A stretch of DNA of 50,486 bases from Collinsella sp. AF02-46-1 (GTDB lineage: Bacteria; Actinomycetota; Coriobacteriia; Coriobacteriales; Coriobacteriaceae). The first letter of the stretch is position 1, and every line of letters starts with the position of its first letter. Made by a program: the position numbers and the translations under genes. The stretch covers positions 1-50,486 of the forward strand of contig NZ_QSBV01000017.1 in NCBI RefSeq assembly GCF_003465825.1, written 5' to 3'. Below, piece by piece: positions 1 to 8,326 of the stretch. The notes under the pieces are model-generated. The model saw nothing but the letters and a program-made list of their open reading frames with translations. It did no database searches and was not told the origin of the DNA.

Positions 1-76
1 AGATATATTGCCAGACCGGAGGGGCGCCGGGGGCGGGAATCGCGCACTCCATATTTTGTTCACAAATGAATAGGTC

Positions 77-96
77 CCTCAGTCGCATCACTGAGG
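77..96. other. Small hairpin in gene-poor leading segment (1-337)
   Basis: The first 337 bases contain no gene I can support. They hold a 7-bp hairpin (CCTCAGT, 6-base loop, ACTGAGG) here and, at 264-335, a degenerate copy of the sequence that follows tRNA-Lys. Short open frames on the plus strand here show no recognisable protein features. Confidence 0.3.
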
Positions 97-263
97 TTAA
101 AACTGAAGCATTGGCTTCTGATATTGGCGATGACCAGCTGGTTTATAGGTGTTAAGGCATCGGTCATCTCTGGAGCGCCACTTTACTCCAAAAGCATCAG
201 CTATTTGTTTCCCGTCGGTAAAAGGCAGGTTTTGTTCGCCAAGCGTTCTTATATATAGAGAAG

Positions 264-335
264 TTCGGGTTCGAACCCGTGGCGCGGCAACAAAAAAGCG
301 ACCAGCCGGAGCCGATCGCTTTCTATTCTATGCTG
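264..335. repeat. Left copy of tRNA-Lys downstream repeat
   Basis: About 70 bp here align with 1547-1617, the segment directly downstream of tRNA-Lys. Both copies carry a CGGGTTCGAACCCG-type palindrome, the string GCGGCAACAAAAAAGCG, a hairpin and ATTCTATG. The two copies flank the TraX-like gene, which suggests insertion or duplication at the tRNA-Lys locus. That history is an inference; the alignment is visible by eye. Confidence 0.65.
292..322 (-). terminator. Rho-independent terminator after TraX-like operon
   Basis: On the minus strand, AAAGCGA and TCGCTTT arms enclose a GC-rich inner stem and are followed by a six-T run. It lies 16 bases beyond the stop of the small frame at 338-601. 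It is homologous to the tRNA-Lys terminator at 1575-1606. Confidence 0.6.
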
Positions 336-337
336 GA

Positions 338-601
338 TCATCCAGAGGGCGCTTCCGAACTCATTTTCTCGCTGCCATTCATGCTTTCGAAGCATCGTTC
401 GACCTCCACAGCCTCATGTTTTGAGGATCTGCCGTGTTTATCACTGTTATTAATGAGTGTGTGGAAGTGATCCTCATACAGATACGTGCGATCCGCCAGA
501 GAACTGAGAAGCATCTCTCTGCAGCCCTCGTTGCCTATCCTCGCATCTCTCAGGTCTTCCGGAAATTCACAAGCAGTCTTAGGGTCAATTTGTTTCCGTT
601 T
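338..601 (-). pseudogene. Small open frame, possible gene remnant
   Basis: Downstream of the TraX-like gene on the same strand, a frame of about 87 codons runs without a stop between an in-frame stop at 602-604 and its own stop at 338-340. It has no ATG near its 5' end; the first internal Met would leave about 58 residues. The translation is charged and soluble-looking, with segments such as CEFPEDLRDARIGNEG and LADRTYLYEDHFHTLIN, and it ends just before a terminator. I do not recognise a family. It may be the tail of a truncated gene, a small protein using a non-ATG start, or chance. Confidence 0.3.
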
Positions 602-623
602 TCAGAGACTTGTTTGAGAGTTT

Positions 624-1421
624 TTAAAGACAGTTCAAAACAATAAGTGAGACACCATAAAGCAGAGCAAGATGTGCCGGATAGAAAATGTAGAAGAAAT
701 ATTTGAGCTTCAGCCCTCGCTTACCATTATAAAGATTGATAAGCAGCAACGAAACGACCGCGGCAGCAACATCAGGATTAAGTACATTAGCTGCAGCAAG
801 CTCGAATCCGCCGCCAACTATATGGCATGACGAAAGGAGCACTGCACATACTGCAGCAAAGAACATCTTGGCCTTGCTGTCGTGGAATAAATAGAATGCA
901 GCCACAAGCATAATGCCATACACACCGCCATCTAGTTTAGTGTATTCAGCTGCCAGTGCTGTCAAAACAATCAGAGCAGTTTCTGCGATGTATCTTTTCC
1001 GTTTTGAAAGACTTTGTATCTTTTCCAGAACAATCAAAAAGACCAAGGAAAGCAGGAGCTCACACATAACATTTTGTTGCCGAAGGTCAAATAGTTGCCC
1101 GGTTTGGACGAAATCGTATATGGGCTCCGCAATGATTGCGAAGACAAGCATATTTCGCAGGTACTTCTTTAAGTCATGAGTATGCAAAAATCCCTCAACT
1201 ATCAAAAAGCAAAATAAGGGAAATGCAATTCTGCCAAGAACATGAAGCATATCCGAAGCCTCGCTTAGAATCGCCCACTGTTCGTCTGATATCTGACTGT
1301 ACGATGCGTGAGTCATGATTCCATTGGTCAGGACGATCCTGCTTACATGATCGAGAACCATCGAAATGGCTGCTATTATCTTTAATGTGCTGCCGCTAAT
1401 TCCGTATCTATTTGTTTTCAT
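624..1421 (-). CDS. TraX-family multi-pass membrane protein
   Basis: This 265-residue protein is almost entirely hydrophobic helices. It shows the layout of the TraX family: an N-terminal LKIIAAISMVLDHV helix, then GRIAFPLFCFLIVEGF, and a C-terminal FFYIFYPAHLALLYG segment. F-plasmid TraX acetylates pilin, but chromosomal Gram-positive homologues are of unknown function and probably act as membrane acyltransferases. The ATG at 1421 follows AAGGA at good spacing. The gene lies between two copies of a tRNA-Lys-derived repeat and is more AT-rich than the neighbouring housekeeping genes, so horizontal acquisition is plausible. Family assignment is fairly secure; the role is unknown. Confidence 0.75.
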   Translation of the reverse strand: MKTNRYGISGSTLKIIAAISMVLDHVSRIVLTNGIMTHASYSQISDEQWAILSEASDMLHVLGRIAFPLFCFLIVEGFLHTHDLKKYLRNMLVFAIIAEPIYDFVQTGQLFDLRQQNVMCELLLSLVFLIVLEKIQSLSKRKRYIAETALIVLTALAAEYTKLDGGVYGIMLVAAFYLFHDSKAKMFFAAVCAVLLSSCHIVGGGFELAAANVLNPDVAAAVVSLLLINLYNGKRGLKLKYFFYIFYPAHLALLYGVSLIVLNCL

Positions 1422-1439
1422 TTCGTATTCCTTACTTTG

Positions 1440-1458
1440 GGTGGGCCGTCAGGGGTTC
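1440..1458 (-). repeat. Duplicate of tRNA-Lys 3' end (att-like)
   Basis: The 19 bases are identical to 1616-1634, the 3' end of tRNA-Lys (T-arm edge, acceptor strand, discriminator, part of CCA). Homology stops beyond the T-stem, as expected for an integrase attachment core. It sits 18 bp upstream of the TraX-like start codon. No integrase gene is visible nearby. Confidence 0.6.
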
Positions 1459-1574
1459 AGCCTGCTCCGCAGGCGGCCGCTGCGGCGCTTCGCGCCTTGC
1501 GCGCTGCGCTGGCAAACGCTCACGCGTTTACTCAGCTCCGCGCCCTTTCGGGTTCGAACCCGCGTCGCGGCAAC

Positions 1575-1606
1575 AAAAAAGCGGCCGGCATCCGCCAGTC
1601 GCTTTT
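1575..1606 (-). terminator. tRNA-Lys terminator
   Basis: Downstream of tRNA-Lys on the minus strand, AAAAGCG and CGCTTTT arms with a GC-rich core are followed by T6. The distance from the CCA end is about nine bases. Confidence 0.65.
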
Positions 1607-1614
1607 CCATTCTA

Positions 1615-1690
1615 TGGTGGGCCGTCAGGGGTTCGAACCCTGGACCTTGGGATTAAAAGTCCCCTGCTCTGCCAGCTGAGCTAACGGCCC
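1615..1690 (-). tRNA. tRNA-Lys (UUU)
   Basis: A complete 76-nt cloverleaf: the acceptor stem GGGCCGT pairs with ACGGCCC, the D-arm is GCTCAGCTGGCAGAGC, the anticodon loop CTTTTAA gives anticodon UUU, and the T-arm is CAGGGTTCGAACCCTG. Discriminator A is followed by an encoded CCA. A terminator lies directly downstream. Fragments of its 3' end and flank recur at 1440-1458 and 264-335. Confidence 0.95.
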
Positions 1691-1718
1691 GCGGGTGGCA
1701 TTGTACCACGGTCTGGGA

Positions 1719-2999
1719 CTATTCCCAACTCCATTGGCCGTTCTGGAAAATCACAACTTCACGTCCATCAGGCGTAATGCCCGTAATATCGATGTCGTCC
1801 GTGCCAATCATAAAATCGACGTGCGTGCTCGAGACGTTAACGCCATGCTCCAGGAGCTCTTCCTTGGACATGTCATACCCACCCTCGATGCATTCGGGGA
1901 AACCGACACCTAGCGCGAGATGGCAGCTAGCGTTCTCGTCATAGAGCGTATCGTAGAACAGTACGCCACTTTCGCGGATCGGCGTGTTCTTGGAGATGAG
2001 CGCGACCTCTCCCAGGTGAGCAGCGCCCTCGTCAGTATCGATGATGCTTGCGAGCGTTGCCTTGCCCACACGGGCATCGTAGTCCACTACGCGGCCGCCC
2101 TCGAACTTAATCCAAAAATCGTCGACCTTATTGCCATGGTGGATGAGCGGCATGGCCGAGTAGACGATTCCGTCAGCGCGCATGCGATCAGGCGAGGTAA
2201 AAACCTCCTCGGTGGGGATGTTGGGGAAGAAGGGGTGGCCATCGGGCGTCTTGCCCTTGCCGCCGGCCCACTCGTGACCTTTCGTCATGCCAATCGTCAG
2301 ATCGGTTCCGTTCGAAGCGGTGTAGTGCAGGCAATCAAATTGATTATCGTTTAGGAAACGCAGGTTCTTTTCGAATGCGGCGTCATGGAGTTCCCAGTCG
2401 CTCTCCGGGTCCTGGCCATCGGCGCGAGCGGTGTGCAGAATCGCATTCCACAGCTTATAGATTGCAACCTCATCGGCGTCTCCCGGGAACACCTCGTGCG
2501 CCCAAGCCACGACCGGAGCGCCGGCGATGCACCACGGATTGATGTTGTAATCCAGTCCACGGCGGAAAACTTTGCACTGCGTATTCCTCGCCTTGGATGC
2601 CGCGGCCGGCTTGGCTGGATCGATGCCCTTGAGGGCTGCGGGATCCGCACCCTCGATAAAGATAAAGCAGGCACCGTCCTGGGCCAGGGAATCCAGCTGC
2701 AGGCGCTTCCACTCGGGCGTCTGCTCAAAATAGCTTTTATCGACATGCTCGTACGTGAGCCTCGTCACGGCATCATCGGCCCAAATGACCGTCACGTGGC
2801 CGGCGCCGGCGTCATAGGCCTCCGCGACCACCACGCGCGCAAACGGCGCGCACTCGACCGGAGACTGAACGACGACTTCCTGGCCGGGCTTGACGTTTAC
2901 GCCCTTGCGGACGACCAGGCGCGCATAGTTTTTAATCTTGGGCTCCAGGGCCTTCATGCCCTCCAGAGCTTCTTCAACCGTCAGGGCAGCTCGAATCAT
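1719..2999 (-). CDS. Aminopeptidase, M29 (AmpS/PepS/AmpT) family
   Basis: The protein resembles M29 metallo-aminopeptidases, cytosolic enzymes that remove N-terminal residues from peptides. Family-like features include the N-terminal YARLVVRKGVNVKPGQEV strand block, GTDLTIGMTKGHEWAGG, the NIPTEEVFTSPD segment near the metal site, and a C-terminal THVDFMIGTDDIDITG motif. I start it at the ATG at 2999, which follows GGAG by six to seven bases; an ATG four codons upstream lacks a ribosome-binding site. That gives about 426 residues, normal for the family. It ends 28 bases from tRNA-Lys and is separated from the upstream gene by a terminator, so it is probably transcribed alone. Confidence 0.9.
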   Translation of the reverse strand: MIRAALTVEEALEGMKALEPKIKNYARLVVRKGVNVKPGQEVVVQSPVECAPFARVVVAEAYDAGAGHVTVIWADDAVTRLTYEHVDKSYFEQTPEWKRLQLDSLAQDGACFIFIEGADPAALKGIDPAKPAAASKARNTQCKVFRRGLDYNINPWCIAGAPVVAWAHEVFPGDADEVAIYKLWNAILHTARADGQDPESDWELHDAAFEKNLRFLNDNQFDCLHYTASNGTDLTIGMTKGHEWAGGKGKTPDGHPFFPNIPTEEVFTSPDRMRADGIVYSAMPLIHHGNKVDDFWIKFEGGRVVDYDARVGKATLASIIDTDEGAAHLGEVALISKNTPIRESGVLFYDTLYDENASCHLALGVGFPECIEGGYDMSKEELLEHGVNVSSTHVDFMIGTDDIDITGITPDGREVVIFQNGQWSWE

Positions 3000-3027
3000 G
3001 TGCCACTCCATCTATCTATAGAACAGT

Positions 3028-3058
3028 AAAAAGGCGCGCCGCAAAAACGACGCGCCTT
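3028..3058 (-). terminator. Terminator after purC-membrane protein unit
   Basis: AAGGCGCG and CGCGCCTT arms with a T-run on the minus strand, directly downstream of the gene ending at 3089 and just upstream of the aminopeptidase start. Confidence 0.75.
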
Positions 3059-3088
3059 ATATCTTAGCGATAAGTATGAATGCAAACG

Positions 3089-3664
3089 CTATTTCTTCTT
3101 GGAGTCCTTTTTGTCCTCCTCGGCAGCCGCGCGCTCGATAAGGGCGTTGAGCTTATTGTCGGACATGCCCTCAGCCTGCGTGCGGTACATGTTGCGCAGG
3201 GGACGAATACGAACGAAGTCGTAGATAAAGTCACCCAGAATGACGACGTAAGACAAAACGATGCCGACCATCTGGACGGGACTGGACACCATGCCAGCGG
3301 GAGCGAAGTACAGCGAGGCCCAAATGGCCACGACGAGCACCATGCCGATAGCGAGCACGGCCCACCAGATGCGGCGGCGCTTGGTGTAGTCCTCATCCTG
3401 CTTGAGAAGGATATTCGACACCGTGTAGATGCGATCCTCCTTGGCGCGCTGCTTAGCCTTGCGGGCGCGCTTCTCCTCTTTAGAGAGGCCCTCGAGGTTC
3501 TCGCCCTTCTCGAGCTCTTTGCGGCGTGCCTTAGACGAAGCCGGCACGACGCGGACAGAGCTCGCTGCCTGACGGGCAGGCTTAGCAGATGCGGCGGACT
3601 TGCGCGCAACCCCGGTAACCTCGCGGGATTGCGTGCGCTTGTTCGTGGCGCTACGGGTACTCAC
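3089..3664 (-). CDS. Two-helix membrane protein with basic N-terminal region
   Basis: A 191-residue protein. Residues 1-95 are rich in Lys, Arg, Ala and Ser and contain a charged stretch (ELEKGENLEGLSKEEKRARKAK). Two hydrophobic helices follow, around residues 102-122 (WWAVLAIGMVLVVAIWASLY) and 128-150 (VQMVGIVLSYVVILGDFIYDF), then a charged tail ending in DKKDSKKK. The layout recalls actinobacterial DUF3043 proteins, but I am not certain of the family. The start is a GTG immediately after the purC stop codon, with GGAG nine bases upstream, so it is co-transcribed with purC. Function unknown. Confidence 0.75.
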   Translation of the reverse strand: MSTRSATNKRTQSREVTGVARKSAASAKPARQAASSVRVVPASSKARRKELEKGENLEGLSKEEKRARKAKQRAKEDRIYTVSNILLKQDEDYTKRRRIWWAVLAIGMVLVVAIWASLYFAPAGMVSSPVQMVGIVLSYVVILGDFIYDFVRIRPLRNMYRTQAEGMSDNKLNALIERAAAEEDKKDSKKK

Positions 3665-4552
3665 TTATGCGTTCTCCTTCATGCTTGTGAACTGGGAGCC
3701 CGTGATGATCTGGAAGGCCTCGCGATAGCGCTCGGACGTGCCATCGATGACCTCGGCGGGCAGGTGCGGGGTCTCCCCCGTCATATCCCAGTTGGCCTTG
3801 AGCCAATTGCGGACGAATTGTTTGTCGTAGCTGGGCTGGATCTTGCCCTCCTCGTAGCTGGCAGCAGGCCAGAAACGGCTGGAATCGGGCGTGAGGCACT
3901 CGTCGATCAGCGTGACCTTGCCATCGATGACACCAAACTCGAACTTGGTGTCGGCAATGATGATGCCACGGGTCGCGGCGTACTCGGCAGCGGCCTTGTA
4001 GATCTTGAGGGAAAGGTCACGAATCTGCGTGGCGATATCCTCGCCCACGATCTCGCAGCAACGCTCGAACGAGATGTTCTCGTCGTGGTCACCGATCTCG
4101 GCCTTCGTGGACGGCGTGAACAGCGGCTCGGGAAGCTTGGAAGCCTCGGTCAGGCCCTCAGGCAGCTGGATGCCGCAGACGGTGCCGTTCTCGTCGTAGG
4201 TCTTCTTGCCCGAACCGGTCAGATAGCCGCGGACGATACACTCGATAGGAATCGTCTGGGCCTTCTTAACCAGCATGGCGCGGCCGGCGAGGTAGTCACG
4301 ATACTCAGCAAACTCCTCGGGGAAATCCGCCGGGTCGATGGAAACGAGGTGGTTGGGAACGATGCCGGCAAACTTATCGAACCAGAATGCCGAGATGCGG
4401 TTGAGCACCTCTCCCTTAAACGGAATCTCGTCGGGAAGAATGAAGTCGAACGCAGAAATGCGGTCGGTGGCGACCATCAGCAGGTTTTCACCGGCATCGT
4501 AGATATCACGAACCTTGCCACGGGAATCCGGACGACGCTCCATCGTTGTCAC
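3665..4552 (-). CDS. purC: SAICAR synthase (phosphoribosylaminoimidazole-succinocarboxamide synthase)
   Basis: PurC joins CAIR and aspartate using ATP to make SAICAR in de novo purine synthesis. Visible family motifs are GKVRDIYDAGENLLMVATDR and SAFDFILPDEIPFKG at the nucleotide site, ECIVRGYLTGSGKK, and DTKFEFGVIDGKVTLIDE with DSSRFWP. About 295 residues matches the longer PurC form. AAGGAG lies eight bases from the GTG at 4552; an in-frame GTG three codons upstream overlaps AAGGAG itself, so I chose 4552. The next-but-several gene purB is another purine enzyme but is not in the same operon. Confidence 0.95.
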   Translation of the reverse strand: MTTMERRPDSRGKVRDIYDAGENLLMVATDRISAFDFILPDEIPFKGEVLNRISAFWFDKFAGIVPNHLVSIDPADFPEEFAEYRDYLAGRAMLVKKAQTIPIECIVRGYLTGSGKKTYDENGTVCGIQLPEGLTEASKLPEPLFTPSTKAEIGDHDENISFERCCEIVGEDIATQIRDLSLKIYKAAAEYAATRGIIIADTKFEFGVIDGKVTLIDECLTPDSSRFWPAASYEEGKIQPSYDKQFVRNWLKANWDMTGETPHLPAEVIDGTSERYREAFQIITGSQFTSMKENA

Positions 4553-4661
4553 GTGAGTCACTCCTTACCAAAATACGACAGTAATGCGGGTTCTTTCCCG
4601 CACGTTTTCGCAAACTCGGAGCGGCAGGGACGAAACCCCTCCTTCACCGAATAGCGAAAAG

Positions 4662-6227
4662 CTAGTGCTCCATTGTAGTAGATGCCGCGTCCGCCGTGTG
4701 CTCGCGAGGCAGATGAATCGTAAAAGTCGTACCCTTTCCAAGCTCCGACTCCACAGATATGTAGCCGTGATGGCGCTCGACGATCTGTTTAGTCACGGCG
4801 AGGCCCACGCCCAGACCGCCCGCCTCACGGGCACGGCTGGCATCGGCGCGCCAAAAACGGCCGAAGATGCGCGACAAGTCATCCTTGGCAATACCGATGC
4901 CGGTATCAGAAACGGCAATGCTGACGTGTTTGCGGTCACTGAGCACCGACACCACGACCCAACCGCCCTCGGGGGTGTAGCGCATGGCGTTGCTCATGAG
5001 ATTGATGACGCATTGTGTGATCATGTCGGGATCGGCTTCGACGACATCGTCGTGACCTTGGGTCTCGTCAGCAAAGCGCAAGCGCAGATCGCGGTCGACA
5101 AACAGGCGCTCCTGGGCATTGACGATGGAACGCACGAAAGGAACCATGTCCACCGGCTCAAGGTTGAGCGGAGCCGTGCTGTTTTCCATGCGCGACAGGT
5201 CGAGCATCTGCTGCACCAGACGAGCCAGGCGACGCGTCTCGGAAGCAACAGTCTCCAAGTGCTCATCGTCGGTAGGATATACGCCATCCTGCATGGCCTC
5301 GACCGTTGCGAGCATGGCCATAAGCGGAGTACGAAGTTCGTGAGCCACGTCCGAGGTCAAACGTTTCTCGTGTTTCATATCCTTCTCGAGCGAAGTGGCC
5401 ATCTCGTCAAAGGTCTCACCCAGCTGATCGATTTCGTCATCGCCGCGCAAGCCCGTGCGAGCGGACAAATCGCCATCGCGAATTTGTTTGGCCGTGCTGG
5501 TAATACGATGAATCGGCTTGGTGAGCATACGCGACATGAACGATCCGATAACGACCGAGATACAGACTGCAACAACCGCGGCAAGGACCATGGCGTTAAA
5601 GGTCTTCTCTCTAAACGCAGAATCTGCCTTGGTGAGCAGAGCATCGGAGCCGATGGCCCATAGCTTTACCTGTCCGACATGCTGGCCGGAAGGCGTTATG
5701 ATTTCGACGTTGGCCACGCTATCGGAGTCGGTGGGCGCCGACGAAACCGGGCTATGCGAGGCCTTTTTACCTCTCGAGCTGCGAGACGCCGATTCGCTCT
5801 CGCGCACATCGGCAGTCGCACTTGCCGAAGGCCACGAGTCGTCATAGACAACAACGCCCTTTTTATTGACGACCTGCATGCCCAAATCGTCGGACACCAA
5901 ACTCGATGTCGCGACCGTGCGCAGCTCGCCCGCAGTCCAATTGCCGTTTTCCTCGTACGACGTCGCAAGCTTTTCGGCTGCGGAATTTGCGATTTCGACG
6001 ATATTGGAGCGCGTGTAATCCGAAAAGACCGTGCCCCACACAACAGAGACAACGCCCACCAGCACCAATACCGTCATGAGCGATGTCAGAGCAAAAGCAA
6101 GTGCCATGCGCGAGGGATAGCTCATCGTTGGCCGTGAATCGGAACGAGGCGTGTTCCAACTAGCCTTGGAACCCGCCTCGCTCTCCTGCTTGTGCTTTTG
6201 TCCGATTTCAAAGCGCGCAGGTGTCAT
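4662..6227 (-). CDS. Sensor histidine kinase (HAMP-HisKA-HATPase)
   Basis: This 521-residue membrane kinase has a short cytoplasmic N-terminus, TM1 around 42-66, an extracytoplasmic region 67-210 with a Ser-rich stretch (145-170), TM2 around 212-232, HAMP 233-285, and a HisKA domain with phospho-acceptor His296 in DVAHELRTPL. The ATPase domain carries NLMSNAMRYTPEGG (N-box), DTGIGIAKDD (G1) and GGLGVGLAVTK (G2). All catalytic motifs are intact. It lies 11 bases downstream of the response regulator and is almost certainly its partner. The stimulus cannot be read from the sequence; the layout resembles BaeS/CpxA-like envelope sensors. Confidence 0.93.
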   Translation of the reverse strand: MTPARFEIGQKHKQESEAGSKASWNTPRSDSRPTMSYPSRMALAFALTSLMTVLVLVGVVSVVWGTVFSDYTRSNIVEIANSAAEKLATSYEENGNWTAGELRTVATSSLVSDDLGMQVVNKKGVVVYDDSWPSASATADVRESESASRSSRGKKASHSPVSSAPTDSDSVANVEIITPSGQHVGQVKLWAIGSDALLTKADSAFREKTFNAMVLAAVVAVCISVVIGSFMSRMLTKPIHRITSTAKQIRDGDLSARTGLRGDDEIDQLGETFDEMATSLEKDMKHEKRLTSDVAHELRTPLMAMLATVEAMQDGVYPTDDEHLETVASETRRLARLVQQMLDLSRMENSTAPLNLEPVDMVPFVRSIVNAQERLFVDRDLRLRFADETQGHDDVVEADPDMITQCVINLMSNAMRYTPEGGWVVVSVLSDRKHVSIAVSDTGIGIAKDDLSRIFGRFWRADASRAREAGGLGVGLAVTKQIVERHHGYISVESELGKGTTFTIHLPREHTADAASTTMEH

Positions 6228-6238
6228 ATGTGATTTCC

Positions 6239-6961
6239 CTATTTCTCGTCCGACTTATCGGTCTTGGCCGGAGCCTCGAAGCGATAGCCGACACCGTGGA
6301 CGGTGTAGAGCCACTTGGGCTTCTTGGGATCATCGCCCAGCTTGGCGCGAAGGTTCTTCACGTGGCTATCGATGGTGCGCTCATAGCCCTCAAAGTCATA
6401 CCCGAGCACTTTCTCGACCAGCTCCATGCGGTTATACACACGGCCGGGATGACGAGCAAGCGTGGTGAGCAGCTTAAACTCGGAAGCGGTCAGGTCCACT
6501 TCCTTGCCCTCGACCAAGATCTTGTGGCCCGAGATATCGATGACCAGATCGCCGAAGTCGAGTACCTCGACGGCGGGCTCGTCAGCCTGATGGGCACGGC
6601 GGAACAGAGCGCGAACGCGGGCGACGAGCTCGCGCGGCGAGAACGGCTTGATCAGATAGTCGTCGGCGCCGAGCTCAAGACCGATAATACGGTCCTCGAT
6701 CTCACCCTTGGCGGTAAGCATGATAATGGGCACATCCGAGGTATCGCGGATAGTGCGGCAAACGCGCTCACCGGGGATCTTGGGGAGCATAAGATCGAGC
6801 ACGACCAGGTCAAACTGATGCTTCTCGAACTCTTCGATCGCGGACTGGCCGTCGCCGACGCCCACAACCCAGTAGCCTTCGCGCTCGAGATAGGCAGCGA
6901 CGGCGTCACGGATTGCCTTCTCATCCTCGACCAGCAGAATCTTTTTTGCATCTGAAGCCAT
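6239..6961 (-). CDS. OmpR/PhoB-family response regulator
   Basis: A 240-residue regulator with a receiver domain (acidic cluster VEDE, phospho-acceptor Asp56 in VVLDLMLP, conserved Thr in IMLTAKG, Lys in IKPFSPREL) followed by a winged-helix DNA-binding domain (LTASEFKLLTTLARHPGRVYNR, then YERTIDSHVKNLRAKLGDDP and VHGVGYRF). The ATG at 6961 follows a G-rich Shine-Dalgarno sequence at seven bases; an upstream TTG is less likely. It precedes the kinase gene in a two-gene operon. Targets unknown. Confidence 0.95.
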   Translation of the reverse strand: MASDAKKILLVEDEKAIRDAVAAYLEREGYWVVGVGDGQSAIEEFEKHQFDLVVLDLMLPKIPGERVCRTIRDTSDVPIIMLTAKGEIEDRIIGLELGADDYLIKPFSPRELVARVRALFRRAHQADEPAVEVLDFGDLVIDISGHKILVEGKEVDLTASEFKLLTTLARHPGRVYNRMELVEKVLGYDFEGYERTIDSHVKNLRAKLGDDPKKPKWLYTVHGVGYRFEAPAKTDKSDEK

Positions 6962-7016
6962 AACACGGCCCCCCTGTCTCAATTAGCTAAGAACAAGCCC
7001 ATTTTAACGCACCTGA

Positions 7017-7055
7017 GCCCGCCGGATGCCGCTATGACGCGGCAGCTCGGCGGGC
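7017..7055 (-). terminator. GC-rich hairpin, possible terminator
   Basis: Arms GCCCGCCG and CGGCGGGC enclose a second stem GCCGC/GCGGC. It lies between the end of the Tat lipoprotein gene (7115) and the response regulator start. No strong U-tract follows, so it may be a weak terminator or a leader structure for the regulator. Confidence 0.4.
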
Positions 7056-7114
7056 GGTACTCACAATTACAACGCGTTTATTCCCCTGTTGGCGCCTTTT
7101 TAACCCCTCTAAGC

Positions 7115-8326
7115 TTAAAGAGAGAATAGGCGTGCAGTGACCGTCTCTGGTATACCCTGGCTGTTGCGCACCGTGGCGTACGTAAGGAATGAGTCCGATT
7201 TTCCCGCCGTAGCTGGATAATCGCCATACTCCAAAGCGCGGTCGGGCGACAGCAGCGAGCCATAGGTCTTGGCAGAGGTGTCGATCAGGAAATGCGATGC
7301 CTGCACCTTAACAAGGTATTTATTCTTCTTGCCAGCCGCACATGCGAGCGGCTCGCGTGACAGGAAGAGGTACGACCCTCCCTCATTACCGATATACGTG
7401 CCCATGTTGCCCAAGCTGCCCACGCCACTATAGGTCGCCTCGATAGAAAACACGAAGGTATCGCCCATATATACGGCCTCGAAAGGCGAGACTGACGAGG
7501 GAAGGACTAGCTGGGCACGTTTGGTGTTGTTGCCGTCGGTCAGATCGATTGCCGTTATGCCGTAGTAGACGCCCTCGTCGTTGCGGACACGCGGCGAGAT
7601 GGTCAAAATGCCGTCGCTCGCACGCGGGGCCGATGCAAAGCGGCCCGTCGATTTCCAAATTGTCTCGGCCTTGGATTCATCAAGCGAGCGACGATAGCAA
7701 AACGAATCACTACTCGTTTTATTGCCGCCTGCCGAAGGCATTTTATACCAGATGACCGATGACCCGAACGCCGTAAACAGGGGCGGATCATAGTCCTTGC
7801 CACCCCGATCGAGCTCAACCACGTCGCCAGAGAGCGAAGCGCCCGACAGATTTTGAGCGTAGAGCTTCCACGATGAATTGGCAAAGTTCATCTCAACCCA
7901 CGCAAACACGCCATCGCCGGCGCGGACATCGTAAAACGAATACCCCGCACCTTCGATAGGATCCTCGATGAGCGTCGTGAGCGAGCCGTCGCCCAAGTTG
8001 AGCACGCCAAGCGTGTTGGCATGCAGCGCAGACGCCGGGGCCATCATCGCCGCGGCGTAATCGCCGTCGCAGTAGTACAGCAGCGTACCCAAGGGCAATG
8101 TCCATGTCGCCATGGGCTCAAGATCGATATCGACGGCCTCATACTCATCCGTAATCGAGACAATCTTTGAGTCGTCTTTGATAACCTGCGGCTCGCCGGC
8201 GGCGTCGTCGCTGGTACCCGTTTTCTTTGAGCATCCGGCAAGCACCGTGGCAGCGCCCGCGGCAGTCCCTCCGAGCACAAAGCCGCGGCGCGATATTCCG
8301 TTCTTGACGTGGTCGGCGATACTCAT
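7115..8326 (-). CDS. Tat-exported lipoprotein, probable beta-propeller
   Basis: The mature start is the ATG at 8326, which overlaps the stop codon of the upstream gene (TAATG). The N-terminus carries a twin-arginine signal with a lipobox: SRRGFVLGG, a hydrophobic stretch, then LAGC. The product should be folded in the cytoplasm, exported and lipidated. The remaining 370 residues are beta-rich, with repeated Trp/Tyr/Asp segments such as VFAWVEMNFANSSWKLYAQNL and GSSVIWYKMPSAGG, consistent with a propeller-type fold. I recognise no enzyme motif. Translation is probably coupled to the TSCPD protein upstream. Exact role unknown. Confidence 0.8.
   Translation of the reverse strand: MSIADHVKNGISRRGFVLGGTAAGAATVLAGCSKKTGTSDDAAGEPQVIKDDSKIVSITDEYEAVDIDLEPMATWTLPLGTLLYYCDGDYAAAMMAPASALHANTLGVLNLGDGSLTTLIEDPIEGAGYSFYDVRAGDGVFAWVEMNFANSSWKLYAQNLSGASLSGDVVELDRGGKDYDPPLFTAFGSSVIWYKMPSAGGNKTSSDSFCYRRSLDESKAETIWKSTGRFASAPRASDGILTISPRVRNDEGVYYGITAIDLTDGNNTKRAQLVLPSSVSPFEAVYMGDTFVFSIEATYSGVGSLGNMGTYIGNEGGSYLFLSREPLACAAGKKNKYLVKVQASHFLIDTSAKTYGSLLSPDRALEYGDYPATAGKSDSFLTYATVRNSQGIPETVTARLFSL

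Noticed and set aside
1459..1570. Second tRNA upstream of the tRNA-Lys terminator
   Set aside because: Only a T-arm-like palindrome is present; no acceptor, D or anticodon arm can be built.
4586..4602. Terminator between the kinase gene and purC
   Set aside because: TGCGGG/CCCGCA is a short stem with no U-run on the minus strand, so I did not call it.
3080..4654. Plus-strand open frame opposite purC
   Set aside because: purC is certain on the other strand, and the antisense product has the repetitive Leu/Arg/Gly look of a shadow frame.
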